This document shows positions 32,834 through 42,320 of a stretch of 64,000 nt of DNA, piece after piece. Origin of the DNA: an uncultured Prevotella sp. (GTDB lineage: Bacteria > Bacteroidota > Bacteroidia > Bacteroidales > Bacteroidaceae); the NCBI GenBank assembly GCA_905233825.1, contig CAJOFE010000004.1, positions 124,001 through 188,000 on the forward strand. Reading direction: 5' to 3'. The translations under genes were made by a program, and so were the position numbers. Under the pieces are notes generated by a model. It did not search any database, was not told the DNA's origin, and saw only the letters and a program-made list of their open reading frames with translations. Numbering within the stretch: position 1 is the stretch's first letter; every line of letters starts with the position of its first letter.

Positions 32834-33379
32834 ATGGTCAGAGAAGTCGTAGAGCGCATACGTAGGAAAGACCAGAGGGCGATGAGCCAGCTCTATCAGC
32901 AATATGTTGAGGAGCTTTCATCGGTCTGCTACCGCTATGTGCCTGCGGAAAGCGATGCGAAGGAAGTGCTGCAGAACAGTTTCGTGAAGATATTCACAGC
33001 TATTCCTTCAATGGAGTATCGCAGCGAGGAGACTTTCAAGAGTTGGATGAAGAGGGTAGTGGTGAACGAGGCGCTGCACTATCTTAGAGAGAAGAAAAAA
33101 CTGCAATTCGCAGAACAGGATGTGGATGAACTGAAAATAGCAGATGAAGAGCCAGAGCCTGAGCCGGAACTGATAGCACCTGACGAGCTGCACCGGCTGA
33201 TACGAGAATTGCCTGACGGCTATCGTGCGGTGTTGAACCTCTACGTCTTCGAGGGCTGTTCCCACCGAGAGATAGCCCAGCAGCTGGGTATCAAGGAGAG
33301 CACGTCGGCATCGCAATTCTATTTTGCAAAGCAACGACTGGCAAGACAGATCAAGAAACTAATGAAAGGGAAACAATGA
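32834..33379 (+). CDS. ECF RNA polymerase sigma-70 factor
   Basis: A 181-residue sigma factor: region 2 includes MSQLYQQYVEELSSVCYRYV and SDAKEVLQNSFVKIF, and region 4 includes GCSHREIAQQLGIKESTSAS. An acidic linker EEPEPEPELIAPDE joins the regions. It is followed by its membrane partner with an ATGA overlap and is divergent from the lipoprotein-serpin operon, which is its most obvious candidate target. Confidence 0.93.
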   Translation: MVREVVERIRRKDQRAMSQLYQQYVEELSSVCYRYVPAESDAKEVLQNSFVKIFTAIPSMEYRSEETFKSWMKRVVVNEALHYLREKKKLQFAEQDVDELKIADEEPEPEPELIAPDELHRLIRELPDGYRAVLNLYVFEGCSHREIAQQLGIKESTSASQFYFAKQRLARQIKKLMKGKQ

Positions 33380-34596
33380 AAGAGGACTGGACAAAGCAAA
33401 TGCAACGAAAGCTGGAGGGACACAAGATGGTTCCGCCAGCCGGACTATGGGAGGGCATCAGCAGCGAGATGGGACTCTCGCCGAAGCCTGCCGCCACTAA
33501 GCCTGTCAGACGTTGGTACTGGGCAGCTGCAGCTGTGGTGCTGGCTCTTGTCGGGTTCTTCGCCTTCTATCATCATGGCAGCAACGAGCAGTATGTGCAG
33601 GTAGCTGATGCCTCAAGCCCCCAGTTGCCAGTGCAGACAACAATGGTAGAGCCATCTCCCGACTCTCAAATCCCTACAGTGCAAGGGTCACAGGTGGATG
33701 CCCCCTTATTGGCTCGGTCACATCCTATCGGTAAGGTGACTTCTGTCGCTGATTCAAAAGAGGTGGCTCCGGCAAAAGATTCGGTAGTTGAGTCTGTAGT
33801 TGATTCGGTAGCCTCCCAGAAGAATAATGTCGAACTTCAGCAAACAACGCACTTGGCACTCGTAAGCGAAGATTTGCAAAAAAGGGACTCAAGAAAGCCG
33901 AGTGAGTCCCACCTCTCATCCCTCACCTCTCACCCCCATAAGTGGTCCGTTGGCTTGAATGCCTCGGGTGGATTGCTGGCTGCCAACAACACGGTAGGCA
34001 ACACCCAACTTTATTTCAATATGAATGGTGTCATTACAGATACAAATGTTGAAAACTTCAATCATGGTAGCGGATTGGATTCTTACACCCCCCATTCCTA
34101 TATGCTCGCAGATTACGTCTGGAAACATCATCTCCCTATGCGTTTTGGCCTGAGTCTGCAATATCAGCTGAGCCAAAGTGTGGCCCTGCTTAGCGGCATC
34201 AGCTATACCCGTCTCTCTTCGGAATTCAGCATTCCGCTCTATCCGAACATCAGCTACGATCAGCATCTGCATTACGTAGGCCTACCCCTCGGCGTTTCCT
34301 GGCAGCTATGGTCAGACCGTCACTTCCGTTTCTATGTTTCCAGTAGTGTAATGGTGGAGAAATGCGTCAGTTCGTCTATCTCCATAAAGCACGAGCAACC
34401 CTTGGAAAAGCCCTGGCAGTGGTCTTTCAGCACAGCTGCAGGAGCTGAATACAACGTCACCCGCCAGCTTGGCATCTATCTGGAGCCTTCTATTGGATAT
34501 TACTTTGACGACGAATGCTCCCTAAAACACTATTACAAGGAGCATCCGCTGGCACCTGCCATGGAGTTTGGCCTGCGCCTGCATCTGAATCGCTGA
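33376..34596 (+). CDS. Sigma-partner membrane protein with a C-terminal beta-barrel domain
   Basis: A 406-residue protein coupled to the sigma factor. Residues 1-48 are cytoplasmic and helical (WTKQMQRKLEGHKMVPPAGL), 50-70 form one membrane helix (YWAAAAVVLALVGFFAFYHH), and 70-190 are a Ser/Pro/Val-rich periplasmic linker. Residues 195-406 have alternating strands of the small outer-membrane barrel type (KWSVGLNASGGLLAANNTVG to MEFGLRLHLNR). If the topology is right, one chain spans both membranes and could signal outer-membrane state to the sigma factor. The linker contains SHLSSLTSHPHK, encoded by a CACCTCTCACC-type repeat (33905-33941). The stop codon directly abuts that of glmS. Confidence 0.75.
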   Translation: MKEDWTKQMQRKLEGHKMVPPAGLWEGISSEMGLSPKPAATKPVRRWYWAAAAVVLALVGFFAFYHHGSNEQYVQVADASSPQLPVQTTMVEPSPDSQIPTVQGSQVDAPLLARSHPIGKVTSVADSKEVAPAKDSVVESVVDSVASQKNNVELQQTTHLALVSEDLQKRDSRKPSESHLSSLTSHPHKWSVGLNASGGLLAANNTVGNTQLYFNMNGVITDTNVENFNHGSGLDSYTPHSYMLADYVWKHHLPMRFGLSLQYQLSQSVALLSGISYTRLSSEFSIPLYPNISYDQHLHYVGLPLGVSWQLWSDRHFRFYVSSSVMVEKCVSSSISIKHEQPLEKPWQWSFSTAAGAEYNVTRQLGIYLEPSIGYYFDDECSLKHYYKEHPLAPAMEFGLRLHLNR

Positions 34597-36441
34597 CTAT
34601 TCCACGGTGACGCTCTTGGCGAGGTTGCGGGGCTGATCCACATCCTTACCCTTGCACACGGCAACGTGGTAGGCAAGGAGCTGCAAGGGAATGGTAGCCA
34701 CCAGCGGCTCCAGACATTCCATCACGTCGGGTAGCTCGATTGTCTCGTCGGCAATCTTGGAAATGGTGTCGTCACCTTTCGACACCAAGGCAATGACACG
34801 TCCCTGACGGGCCTTGATTTCCTGAATGTTCGACAGCACCTTCTCGTACATGGCGTTATGGGTGGCAATGACAACGACAGGCATGTCAGAGTCGATGAGG
34901 GCGATAGGACCATGCTTCATCTCGGCAGCAGGATAGCCTTCGGCATGGATATAACTGATTTCCTTCAGCTTCAGCGCGCCTTCCAAGGCGACGGGATAAG
35001 AATAGCCGCGTCCCAGGTAGAGGAAATTGTGGGCATAGGTGAAGGTACGTGCCAGATCTGCAACCTTCTCATTGGTCTTCAACACCTCACGAATCTTGTC
35101 GGGAATCTCGCTGAGCCCTTTCACCACCCGCAGATATTCCTCGCGATCTATGGTGCCTCGGGCCTCACCCATAGCGAGGGCTATCATCGTAAGTACAATG
35201 ACCTGCCCCGTGAAAGCCTTTGTAGAGGCGACACCTATCTCGGGTCCTACGTGAATATAGGTACCCGTATCGGTGGCACGGGGAATGGAGCTGCCGATTG
35301 CATTGCAGATGCCATAGATGAAGGCTCCACGCTCCTTGGCCAGCTGCACGGCAGCGAGGGTGTCTGCTGTCTCTCCACTCTGGCTGATGGCTATGATGAC
35401 ATCGCCTTTGCCTACGACTGGGTTCCGATAGCGGAATTCGCTGGCATATTCCACCTCCACCGGTATGCGGCAGTAGGTCTCAATGAGCTGCTTGCCGATA
35501 AGTCCGGCATGCCACGAGGTGCCACAGGCCACGATGATAACACGGCGCACCTCCAACATCTGACGGCGATAGTCAATGAGGGCAGATAGCGTGACGTGGT
35601 CTGCCTCCAGATTCACGCGGCCTCGCATGCAGTTCGTCAGACATTCGGGCTGTTCAAAAATCTCCTTCAGCATGAAGTGCGGATAGCCGCCTTTCTCTAT
35701 CTGTCCCAGGTCAATGTCCACCGTCTTTACCTTCAGCTCCTGCTCCTCGCCAAGAATGCTCACCACGTGCATGCCGGCATCGCGGCGTATGACGGCAATG
35801 TTGCCATCTTCCAGATAAACTACCTTGTCGGTATATTCCACGATGGGGCTGGCATCGCTGCCCAGGAAGAACTCATCCTCGCCGATACCCACCACCAGCG
35901 GGCTCTGCTTGCGGGCTGCGATGATTTGATTGGGATCGCGCTTGTCTAACACGGCGATGGCGTAGGCACCTATCACCTGATAGAGCGCCACCTGCACAGC
36001 CTCGAGTAGTGGCAGCTGTTTCTTCACCATCACATATTCAATGAGCTGCACCAGCACCTCCGTGTCAGTATCGCTTTGGAACTGCACCCCTTTCTCTCGC
36101 AGTTTCTCCTTGATGTCGGCATAGTTCTCTATGATGCCGTTGTGGATGATAGCCAGATTGCGGCTCTGAGAATAGTGTGGATGGGCATTGCGACTCGAGG
36201 GTTCTCCGTGGGTGGCCCAGCGGGTGTGGGCAATGCCAATGTTGCCGCTCACGTCCTTGTCGCTGCAAAACTCACAGAGGTTATCTACTTTGCCTTTAGC
36301 CTTATAGACGTTCAGCTCGCCGTTGGTGTTGATCAGCGCTATGCCGGCAGAGTCGTAGCCACGATATTCCAGTCGTCTGAGACCTTTAATCAAAATGGGG
36401 AAAGCATCTTTCTTTCCGATGTATCCAACTATTCCACACAT
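34597..36441 (-). CDS. glmS: Glutamine--fructose-6-phosphate aminotransferase (isomerizing)
   Basis: A 614-residue enzyme making glucosamine 6-phosphate for cell wall and LPS. The N-terminal Ntn glutaminase starts MCGIVGYIG, so Cys2 becomes the nucleophile; HTRWATHGEPSSRNAHPH is the glutamine site. Two SIS domains follow (ACGTSWHAGLIGKQLIETY, SQSGETADTLAA, STKAFTGQ), and it ends LAKSVTVE as usual. The start is fixed by the required Cys2. TACCTTTG on the minus strand at 36477-36484 gives a leader of about 30 bases, too short for a glmS ribozyme. Confidence 0.97.
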   Translation of the reverse strand: MCGIVGYIGKKDAFPILIKGLRRLEYRGYDSAGIALINTNGELNVYKAKGKVDNLCEFCSDKDVSGNIGIAHTRWATHGEPSSRNAHPHYSQSRNLAIIHNGIIENYADIKEKLREKGVQFQSDTDTEVLVQLIEYVMVKKQLPLLEAVQVALYQVIGAYAIAVLDKRDPNQIIAARKQSPLVVGIGEDEFFLGSDASPIVEYTDKVVYLEDGNIAVIRRDAGMHVVSILGEEQELKVKTVDIDLGQIEKGGYPHFMLKEIFEQPECLTNCMRGRVNLEADHVTLSALIDYRRQMLEVRRVIIVACGTSWHAGLIGKQLIETYCRIPVEVEYASEFRYRNPVVGKGDVIIAISQSGETADTLAAVQLAKERGAFIYGICNAIGSSIPRATDTGTYIHVGPEIGVASTKAFTGQVIVLTMIALAMGEARGTIDREEYLRVVKGLSEIPDKIREVLKTNEKVADLARTFTYAHNFLYLGRGYSYPVALEGALKLKEISYIHAEGYPAAEMKHGPIALIDSDMPVVVIATHNAMYEKVLSNIQEIKARQGRVIALVSKGDDTISKIADETIELPDVMECLEPLVATIPLQLLAYHVAVCKGKDVDQPRNLAKSVTVE

Positions 36442-36476
36442 ATTCTTTTTATTTATGTTTGTGTTATTTCTGGGCG

Positions 36477-36484
36477 CAAAGGTA
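36477..36484 (-). promoter_or_regulatory. -7 element of the glmS promoter
   Basis: TACCTTTG reading leftward, 36 bases upstream of the glmS ATG, next to the uxaC terminator. No clear TTTG is present at the usual distance because the terminator stem occupies it. Confidence 0.6.
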
Positions 36485-36516
36485 CAAAAAAAATGGCTAT
36501 CCCGAGCAGGATAGCC
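36485..36516 (-). terminator. Terminator of the metalloprotease-uxaC unit
   Basis: GGCTATCC (36495-36502) pairs with GGATAGCC (36509-36516); on the minus strand the stem is followed by a run of eight T (36486-36493). Confidence 0.85.
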
Positions 36517-36523
36517 AAATTTT

Positions 36524-37930
36524 TTAGTAGAACTTGAAGTAGCGCCGTGCGTTGTTGTAGCTGATGTCCTCAACCATGCGCCCCAGGAGTTCGCGGTCAT
36601 CAGGCAGCAGTCCCTTCTCCACATCGTTGCCCAGCAGATTGCAGAGAATGCGACGGAAATACTCGTGACGGGGATAGGAGAGGAAGGAACGCGAGTCGGT
36701 GAGCATGCCCACGAAGCGTGAAAGCAGGCCGAGCACCGAGAGGGCGTTCATCTGGCGGATCATGCCGTCCATCTGGTCGTTGAACCACCAACCAGAACCG
36801 AACTGAATCTTCCCTGGCTCACCTCCCTGGAAGTTGCCCAGCATGGTGGCGATGACCTCGTTGGCACAGGGGTTCAGCGTATATAATATGGTACGTGTGA
36901 GCTTGCCCTTCATGTTAAGGTTGTTGAGGAACTTCGACATAGCCCTGGCGGTGTTGAACTCGCCGATGGAATCGAAGCCGGTGTCGGGACCCAGCTGACG
37001 GAACATGGCAGTGTTGTTGTCGCGGATAGCGCCATAGTGGAATTGCTGCGTCCAGCCGGCATCGGCATCCATCTCTGCCATCACGGTGAGGAAGCAGTTC
37101 TTGTACTGGCGCACCTCGTAGGTGCTGAGCTGCTGGCCTCGCATGGCCTTGCCGAAGATGGTCTCAATCTGCGAGTCGGTGTAGGGCTCGTCGTAGAATT
37201 CCTCGATGCCGTGATCACTAAGCTTCGACCCTTGTGCCTCGAAGAACTGGTGACGCTTCTGCAGGGCATCGACCATATCGGCGAAGGTGGTGATACTGAC
37301 GCCACTGACATCCGACAGCTGTTCGACATATTTAGCGAAGTCGGCCTTCTCGATGTTCATGGCCTTGTCGGGACGCCAGGCAGGCAGCATGATGGGGTCG
37401 TCCTCTGCCTTGTGCTTAGCATATTCAATGTGGTTGTGAAGGTCATCGACGGGGTCATCGGTGGTGCAGACGCACTCTACGTGGTAGTGTTTCATCAGTC
37501 CGCGAGCGGAGAACTCGGGCTGCTTCAGCTTCTCGTTGCACTCGTCGAAAATCTCGCGGGCGGTAGCGGGGCTTAGAAGCTTCTCGATGCCGAAAGCGGT
37601 CTTCAGCTCGAGGTGCGTCCAGTGGTAGAGGGGGTTGCGGAGGCAGTAGGGCACCGTCTCGGCCCACTTCTCGAACTTCTCCCAGTCGGAGGTGTCCTTA
37701 CCGGTGCAATACTTCTCGTCGATGCCGTTGGTGCGCATGGCACGCCACTTGTAGTGGTCACCACCCAACCACAGCTCAGTGATTGACTTGAAGCGGTGGT
37801 CGTTGGCCACCATCTCGGGAATGAGGTGGCAGTGGTAGTCGATGATGGGCATCTTAGCTGCATGGTTGTGATACAGGTCCTGAGCTATTTCTGTCTCGAG
37901 TACAAAGTTCTTGTCGTTGAATGGTTTCAT
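36524..37930 (-). CDS. uxaC: Glucuronate isomerase
   Basis: A 468-residue amidohydrolase-fold enzyme converting D-glucuronate to D-fructuronate and D-galacturonate to D-tagaturonate in hexuronate catabolism. Hallmarks are the metal-site segment IIDYHCHLIPEMVAND near the N-terminus, TDDPVDDLHNHIEY and the C-terminal DSRSFLSYPRHEYFRR. The length is normal. No other uronate genes (uxuA, uxaB, kdgK) are adjacent. It lies 29 bases after the metalloprotease gene and ends at a strong terminator. Confidence 0.96.
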   Translation of the reverse strand: MKPFNDKNFVLETEIAQDLYHNHAAKMPIIDYHCHLIPEMVANDHRFKSITELWLGGDHYKWRAMRTNGIDEKYCTGKDTSDWEKFEKWAETVPYCLRNPLYHWTHLELKTAFGIEKLLSPATAREIFDECNEKLKQPEFSARGLMKHYHVECVCTTDDPVDDLHNHIEYAKHKAEDDPIMLPAWRPDKAMNIEKADFAKYVEQLSDVSGVSITTFADMVDALQKRHQFFEAQGSKLSDHGIEEFYDEPYTDSQIETIFGKAMRGQQLSTYEVRQYKNCFLTVMAEMDADAGWTQQFHYGAIRDNNTAMFRQLGPDTGFDSIGEFNTARAMSKFLNNLNMKGKLTRTILYTLNPCANEVIATMLGNFQGGEPGKIQFGSGWWFNDQMDGMIRQMNALSVLGLLSRFVGMLTDSRSFLSYPRHEYFRRILCNLLGNDVEKGLLPDDRELLGRMVEDISYNNARRYFKFY

Positions 37931-37959
37931 AAGTTTGTGAGTTTGATAGTAACGTTTAT

Positions 37960-40434
37960 TTAGGGTTTGATTCGTTTCTCGCGGATGAGTTTGGTCTGAC
38001 GCAACAGCTCGTCGTAGTGCATGGCATTGATTTCCGAGGCACCTGCATTGTTCTTCTGCGACTGGCAGAAAGCGTCGATCTTGTCGAGGTGGCTCAGCAC
38101 GTAGAGCAAGGCGTCCCTACTGTCGATAAGCGAGGCAAAAGGAGCGTTGGCAACGGGATTGAGCAGTCTGTCTAACTGAAGCACGTAGGCACGCTGCAGG
38201 TGGCGGCGCTCCTGCTGTTGCCACTGACTGCCACTGGAGGGCTTCCACACCTGGGCGAAGAGGTCGTTGAGGTATTCTTCGACAGGATAGGAGCCTTGGT
38301 CGCAGAGTGAATTCAGGGTGGAGGCAGAAAGCAGCTGGTTGATGATATTTTCCTGTCGTGCATTCTGGGCATTGGTAGGATTGGCACCTAATTTGTGGAC
38401 GCTCTCAGGGAAGAGCCATTCGGGAGCATCGAAGACGTTGCGTCCAAGATACTCCAGCGCTTCCTTCTGACGGGCTTTCGGCGTGAAACTGACAGGATCC
38501 TCGCCAGGCATGTTGTTCTGCTGAACTCCTGCGATGTTACGCAGTACATGACCCTGATAGCGATTGAACTGGTCAGTGATGGCACGATAGATCTCAAGCA
38601 TGTCCTCGTACTGGTCGTTGTCCTGTTTGGTCCACTGGGGCAGGTTGTCCATCACGCGCTTCAGGTTCTTAATGCCGTACTCAGAAGCCTTCACCGAGTT
38701 GTCGCTCAGGTCTTCTGTCTGTGCACGTGGATCGCTGCCACGCCCCTCGCCACCAAACCACAGGCGCTGGTTACCACGCAGCACGTTGCTGGTCTCAGTC
38801 TTCAGTTTGTCTTTCTCCTCGTATTCGTCCTTGAACTCCGGACGCCACTGGTAGCCCCACTTGATAGCCCACTTGTCGTAGTCGTTGATGCGGGGGAAGA
38901 GGCCCTTCGGACTAATTTTATCCTCGGGCTGGGCCACGTAGTTGAAGCGGGCATAGTCCATGATGGAAGCGGTGTGCCCGTGAGCCTCGACCCACTGTTT
39001 GTCGCGCAGCTTCTCAACAGGAGTAGCGAACGAAGCGCCCATGTTGTGGCGCAGACCCAGTGTGTGGCCTACCTCATGACTGCTGACGAAGCGGATGAGC
39101 TCACCCATCAGCTTGTCGTCGAACTTCATCTTCTGGGCACGCTTGTCTAACGGGCCACACTGCACCATATACCACTTCGTGAGCAGGTTCATTACGTTGT
39201 GATACCAGCAGATATGGGCTTCGATAATCTCACCCGAACGTGGGTCAATGATATGCGGGCCATAGGCGTTCTCCGTCTCGGAAGGCAGGTAGCGGATAGC
39301 ACTGTAGCGAGCATCTTCCAGGCTGATGCTGCCATCCTCGGGCAGTTCCTTCGCTACGATGGCATTCTTAAAACCGGCAGCCTCGAAAGCCTCGTTCCAG
39401 TCATTCACGCCCTGAATGAGGTAGGGCACCCACTTCTTTGGCGTAGCAGGGTCGATGTAATACACAATCTGCTTCTCGGGCTCTACCAGCTCACCACGCA
39501 GATACTTCTTCTTGTCCTTCGGCACCAAACGATAGCGCGAGATGAACGACTCGTGCTGCGTCTTGTGCTGGTCGTCGCTGAACAGGGTGAAACTGTTGAC
39601 GAAATAGCCTACACGCTCGTCCCACAGACGCTTGCGCATCGGCTCCCAAGGCAGTGCTACGATGCTGGTGTTAAACGCCATCGTCATCGAGCCGGTGCTG
39701 GCAGCAGGATTGGTGGTACCGTTGGCACCATAGGTGCGTGTAGTGGCAACCTCGATGTTGGTGGGGAAGACTTTCAGCGTGTCGATGAACGTACGGTCAG
39801 CCTGTAAGCCGCCAATCTTCATAGCGTTCTTCCTATCACCATTGATGGAGAACAGCTGGCTGTCGCCCTTGAACAGATTGGTCACTTCAATGAGGCTGGC
39901 GTCTTTCTCTTCGTTCTTACCGATAATCTTGAACGCTTGCACCATCGGATCAACGGTCGATTGCTCTAGTGTGCGTGTAATCTGGTCGTAAGGATTGCTG
40001 AGGTGGCTCAGCACATACTGGCGCAGTAGCAGACTGGTGGTATCGCGTTCCTCGAAATAAACGGTGCAATGCGTAATCTCCTCACCGGCGAACTGTCCGA
40101 ACTGCTGTGGCACAGCCGTAAAGCGTGTCACGCAGAGCAGTTTGCGTCCTAACAGCGAGTCGGGAATCTCGAAGTAATATTTGTCTTCGATATGGCGCAC
40201 ACGGAACAGACCATCAGTCGTTACGCCACCCTTCTTAATCAGTTTTTCGTACTCCGATTCCTTCTTCGGTTCCTCTTTCTTCACGCTGTCGGCAGGGACT
40301 TTCAAAGAGTCAGCCCTCAGCGTGTCGGCAGGAATGCTGTCGGTAGGGATGCTGTCGTTCAGCATCGTCATGTGGTTTCGGGCCTGCATGCTTAATGCGA
40401 GGAAAAGGCCCAGAATAATAGAAGCTTGTCTCAT
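37960..40434 (-). CDS. Secreted zinc metalloprotease of the DUF5117/DUF4953 type
   Basis: An 824-residue exported protein with a signal peptide ending near SMQARN. The zinc motif HEVGHTLGLRH is complete (His453, Glu454, His457, His463), the metzincin-type consensus. The flanking architecture (an N-terminal region with LFRVRHIEDKYYFEIPDSLL and long C-terminal helices) matches large Bacteroidetes proteases annotated with DUF5117 and DUF5118. Substrates are unknown. It lies between the FGGY kinase and uxaC; no promoter is obvious, and a terminator separates it from the kinase, so expression may depend on read-through. Confidence 0.88.
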   Translation of the reverse strand: MRQASIILGLFLALSMQARNHMTMLNDSIPTDSIPADTLRADSLKVPADSVKKEEPKKESEYEKLIKKGGVTTDGLFRVRHIEDKYYFEIPDSLLGRKLLCVTRFTAVPQQFGQFAGEEITHCTVYFEERDTTSLLLRQYVLSHLSNPYDQITRTLEQSTVDPMVQAFKIIGKNEEKDASLIEVTNLFKGDSQLFSINGDRKNAMKIGGLQADRTFIDTLKVFPTNIEVATTRTYGANGTTNPAASTGSMTMAFNTSIVALPWEPMRKRLWDERVGYFVNSFTLFSDDQHKTQHESFISRYRLVPKDKKKYLRGELVEPEKQIVYYIDPATPKKWVPYLIQGVNDWNEAFEAAGFKNAIVAKELPEDGSISLEDARYSAIRYLPSETENAYGPHIIDPRSGEIIEAHICWYHNVMNLLTKWYMVQCGPLDKRAQKMKFDDKLMGELIRFVSSHEVGHTLGLRHNMGASFATPVEKLRDKQWVEAHGHTASIMDYARFNYVAQPEDKISPKGLFPRINDYDKWAIKWGYQWRPEFKDEYEEKDKLKTETSNVLRGNQRLWFGGEGRGSDPRAQTEDLSDNSVKASEYGIKNLKRVMDNLPQWTKQDNDQYEDMLEIYRAITDQFNRYQGHVLRNIAGVQQNNMPGEDPVSFTPKARQKEALEYLGRNVFDAPEWLFPESVHKLGANPTNAQNARQENIINQLLSASTLNSLCDQGSYPVEEYLNDLFAQVWKPSSGSQWQQQERRHLQRAYVLQLDRLLNPVANAPFASLIDSRDALLYVLSHLDKIDAFCQSQKNNAGASEINAMHYDELLRQTKLIREKRIKP

Positions 40435-40445
40435 AACTATTGGAA

Positions 40446-40476
40446 AAATCCCGTCTGTAGAAGTCAGGCGGGATTT
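40446..40476 (-). terminator. Terminator of the FGGY kinase gene
   Basis: AAATCCCGTCTG (40446-40457) pairs with CAGGCGGGATTT (40465-40476), including one G-T pair, followed on the minus strand by further T. Confidence 0.75.
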
Positions 40477-40494
40477 CTTTTGCTGTGAAAAACT

Positions 40495-42081
40495 TTATTT
40501 GCATTCTACAGCACTCTGCTCAATAGGCAGGCAGCGCTTGTAGTTCTCAATGTACTTCTCGAATCCTGCAACGTCCTCGGCAGTAGGAGCTATAGACACA
40601 CCCGTGTTGCCTGCGAAGACGACGTCCTCCAGATAGTCGGCGAGGTTCTTACCGTTCTTGTTGATCAGGTAGCCAGCCAACAGGGCGATACCCCATGCGC
40701 CACCTTCGCCAGCCGTTTCCATCACCGAGATAGGACTGTTAAGGGCAGCAGCCAGCATGCGCTGACCTACGCCGGGCGTCTTGAAGTAACCACCGTGACC
40801 CGTGATACGATCCACCTTAATCTTCTCTTCCTTGAACAGGATGTCGTTGCCAATCTTCAGCACACCGATGGCACCGTAGAGGTGGCTACGCATGAAGTTA
40901 GCGAGGTTGAACTTGTCGTTGGCAGAGCGTACGAACATCGGACGACCTTCTGCAAGACCCGTTACAGGCTCACCGCTGACGTAGTTGTAGGCCATCAGAC
41001 CACCACAATCGGTATCACCCTCGAGAGCTTTGTTGAAGAGCTTTCCGTACAGTTCGTTCATATCTACGGGCACGCCGATGAGCTGCTGGTACTCCTTGAA
41101 GAGACCTACCCAGGCGTTGATGTCAGAGGTGCAGTTGTTGCAATGTACCATAGCCACGAGGCTTCCGTCAGGTGTAGTCACCATATCAATCATCTCATAG
41201 GGCTTCGACAGAGGCTTCTCCAGTACTATCATCGAGAACGAAGAGGTGCCTGCCGAGACATTACCTGTGCGCTGTTTCACAGCGTTGGTGGCTACCATTC
41301 CTGTGCCTGCGTCGCCCTCGGGAGGACAGACGGGGATGCCAGGCTTCAGCGTGCCGGAGGGGTCGAGCTTCTTGGCTCCCTCGGCAGTCAGCGTGCCAGC
41401 GTTCTCACCAGCATTCAGGCTCTTTGGCAGGATGTCGAGCAGCTTCCACGAGAAGCCCTTAGGAGCGATAAGCTCGTCGAACTTGCGAACCATCTCAGCA
41501 TCGTAGGTCTTCGTGGCAGGATCAACGGGAATCATACCCGAGGCATCGCCCACGCCCAGTACGAATTCACCCGTCACCTGCCAGTGAACATAACCGGCGA
41601 GGGTGGTAAGGTACTTGATGTCCTTCACGTGTTCATTATTCTCAAGAATGCACTCATACAGGTGGCTGATGCTCCAACGCAGGGGTATGTTGTAGTTGAA
41701 GAGCTTGCTCAGCTCAGCGGCAGCCTTACCCGTGTTGGTGTTACGCCATGTGCGGAAGGGAACCAGTATTTCCTCTTTCTCGTTGAAAGCCATGTAACCG
41801 TGCATCATAGCCGAGAAACCAATGGCAGCCAGGCTCTCAATCTCGCAATCGTACTGTTTCTTCACATCTTTGCGAAGGTCGGCATAGCAGTCCTGCAAAC
41901 CTTTCCAGATGATGTCGATACTATAGGTCCAGAGTCCGTCAACCAATTGGTTTTCCCACTCGAAAGCACCCTGTGCAATGGGTTTGTTCTCCTGGTCGAT
42001 GAGCACGGCCTTGATACGTGTGGAACCGAATTCGATTCCGAGGATGGCCTTACCGGCCTCGATGGTTTGTTTTGCGGTCAT
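40495..42081 (-). CDS. FGGY family carbohydrate kinase, candidate L-ribulokinase
   Basis: A 528-residue sugar kinase of the FGGY family: phosphate-binding GIEFGSTRIKAVLID, FSAMMHGYMAF, and the C-terminal GHGGYFKTPGVGQRMLAAAL. Bacteroides thetaiotaomicron uses a kinase of this general type as ribulokinase in its arabinose cluster, so the same role is plausible here because no other ribulokinase accompanies the araA-araD operon at 50-56 kb; xylulose or another ketose remains possible. The start at MTAKQTIEAGKAIL agrees with the promoter upstream, and the gene ends at a terminator. Confidence 0.8.
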   Translation of the reverse strand: MTAKQTIEAGKAILGIEFGSTRIKAVLIDQENKPIAQGAFEWENQLVDGLWTYSIDIIWKGLQDCYADLRKDVKKQYDCEIESLAAIGFSAMMHGYMAFNEKEEILVPFRTWRNTNTGKAAAELSKLFNYNIPLRWSISHLYECILENNEHVKDIKYLTTLAGYVHWQVTGEFVLGVGDASGMIPVDPATKTYDAEMVRKFDELIAPKGFSWKLLDILPKSLNAGENAGTLTAEGAKKLDPSGTLKPGIPVCPPEGDAGTGMVATNAVKQRTGNVSAGTSSFSMIVLEKPLSKPYEMIDMVTTPDGSLVAMVHCNNCTSDINAWVGLFKEYQQLIGVPVDMNELYGKLFNKALEGDTDCGGLMAYNYVSGEPVTGLAEGRPMFVRSANDKFNLANFMRSHLYGAIGVLKIGNDILFKEEKIKVDRITGHGGYFKTPGVGQRMLAAALNSPISVMETAGEGGAWGIALLAGYLINKNGKNLADYLEDVVFAGNTGVSIAPTAEDVAGFEKYIENYKRCLPIEQSAVECK

Positions 42082-42136
42082 AATTTTAATGTATAATTTG
42101 ATGATTTATGATTTACAATTTTGGGCTTATTGTCTG

Positions 42137-42168
42137 CAAAATTAATTCTTTTCCCGCACATATCCAAA
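42137..42168 (-). promoter_or_regulatory. Promoter of the FGGY kinase gene
   Basis: On the minus strand TTTG (42165-42168), 20 bases and TAATTTTG (42137-42144) match the consensus. The leader of about 50 bases is AT-rich. Confidence 0.7.
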
Positions 42169-42281
42169 CAATTCCTTATATTTTCACACAAATTAAAACC
42201 GTATGACAATTCATTCTGCTCGGGTGTGATAAAAAAGATTAAATAATGATATCGGGGATGATAGAATCATGAAATATTGTG

Positions 42282-42289
42282 TAAATTTG
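42282..42289 (+). promoter_or_regulatory. -7 element upstream of the 199-residue secreted protein
   Basis: TAAATTTG lies 31 bases before the ATG at 42321; the upstream TTTG element is not clear. Confidence 0.55.
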
Positions 42290-42320
42290 CAATCTGATTT
42301 TAAAGTAAAATACGAATAAC

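Noticed and set aside
36442..36476. glmS ribozyme in the glmS leader
   Set aside because: The leader between the promoter element and the ATG is about 30 bases, far too short for the ribozyme.
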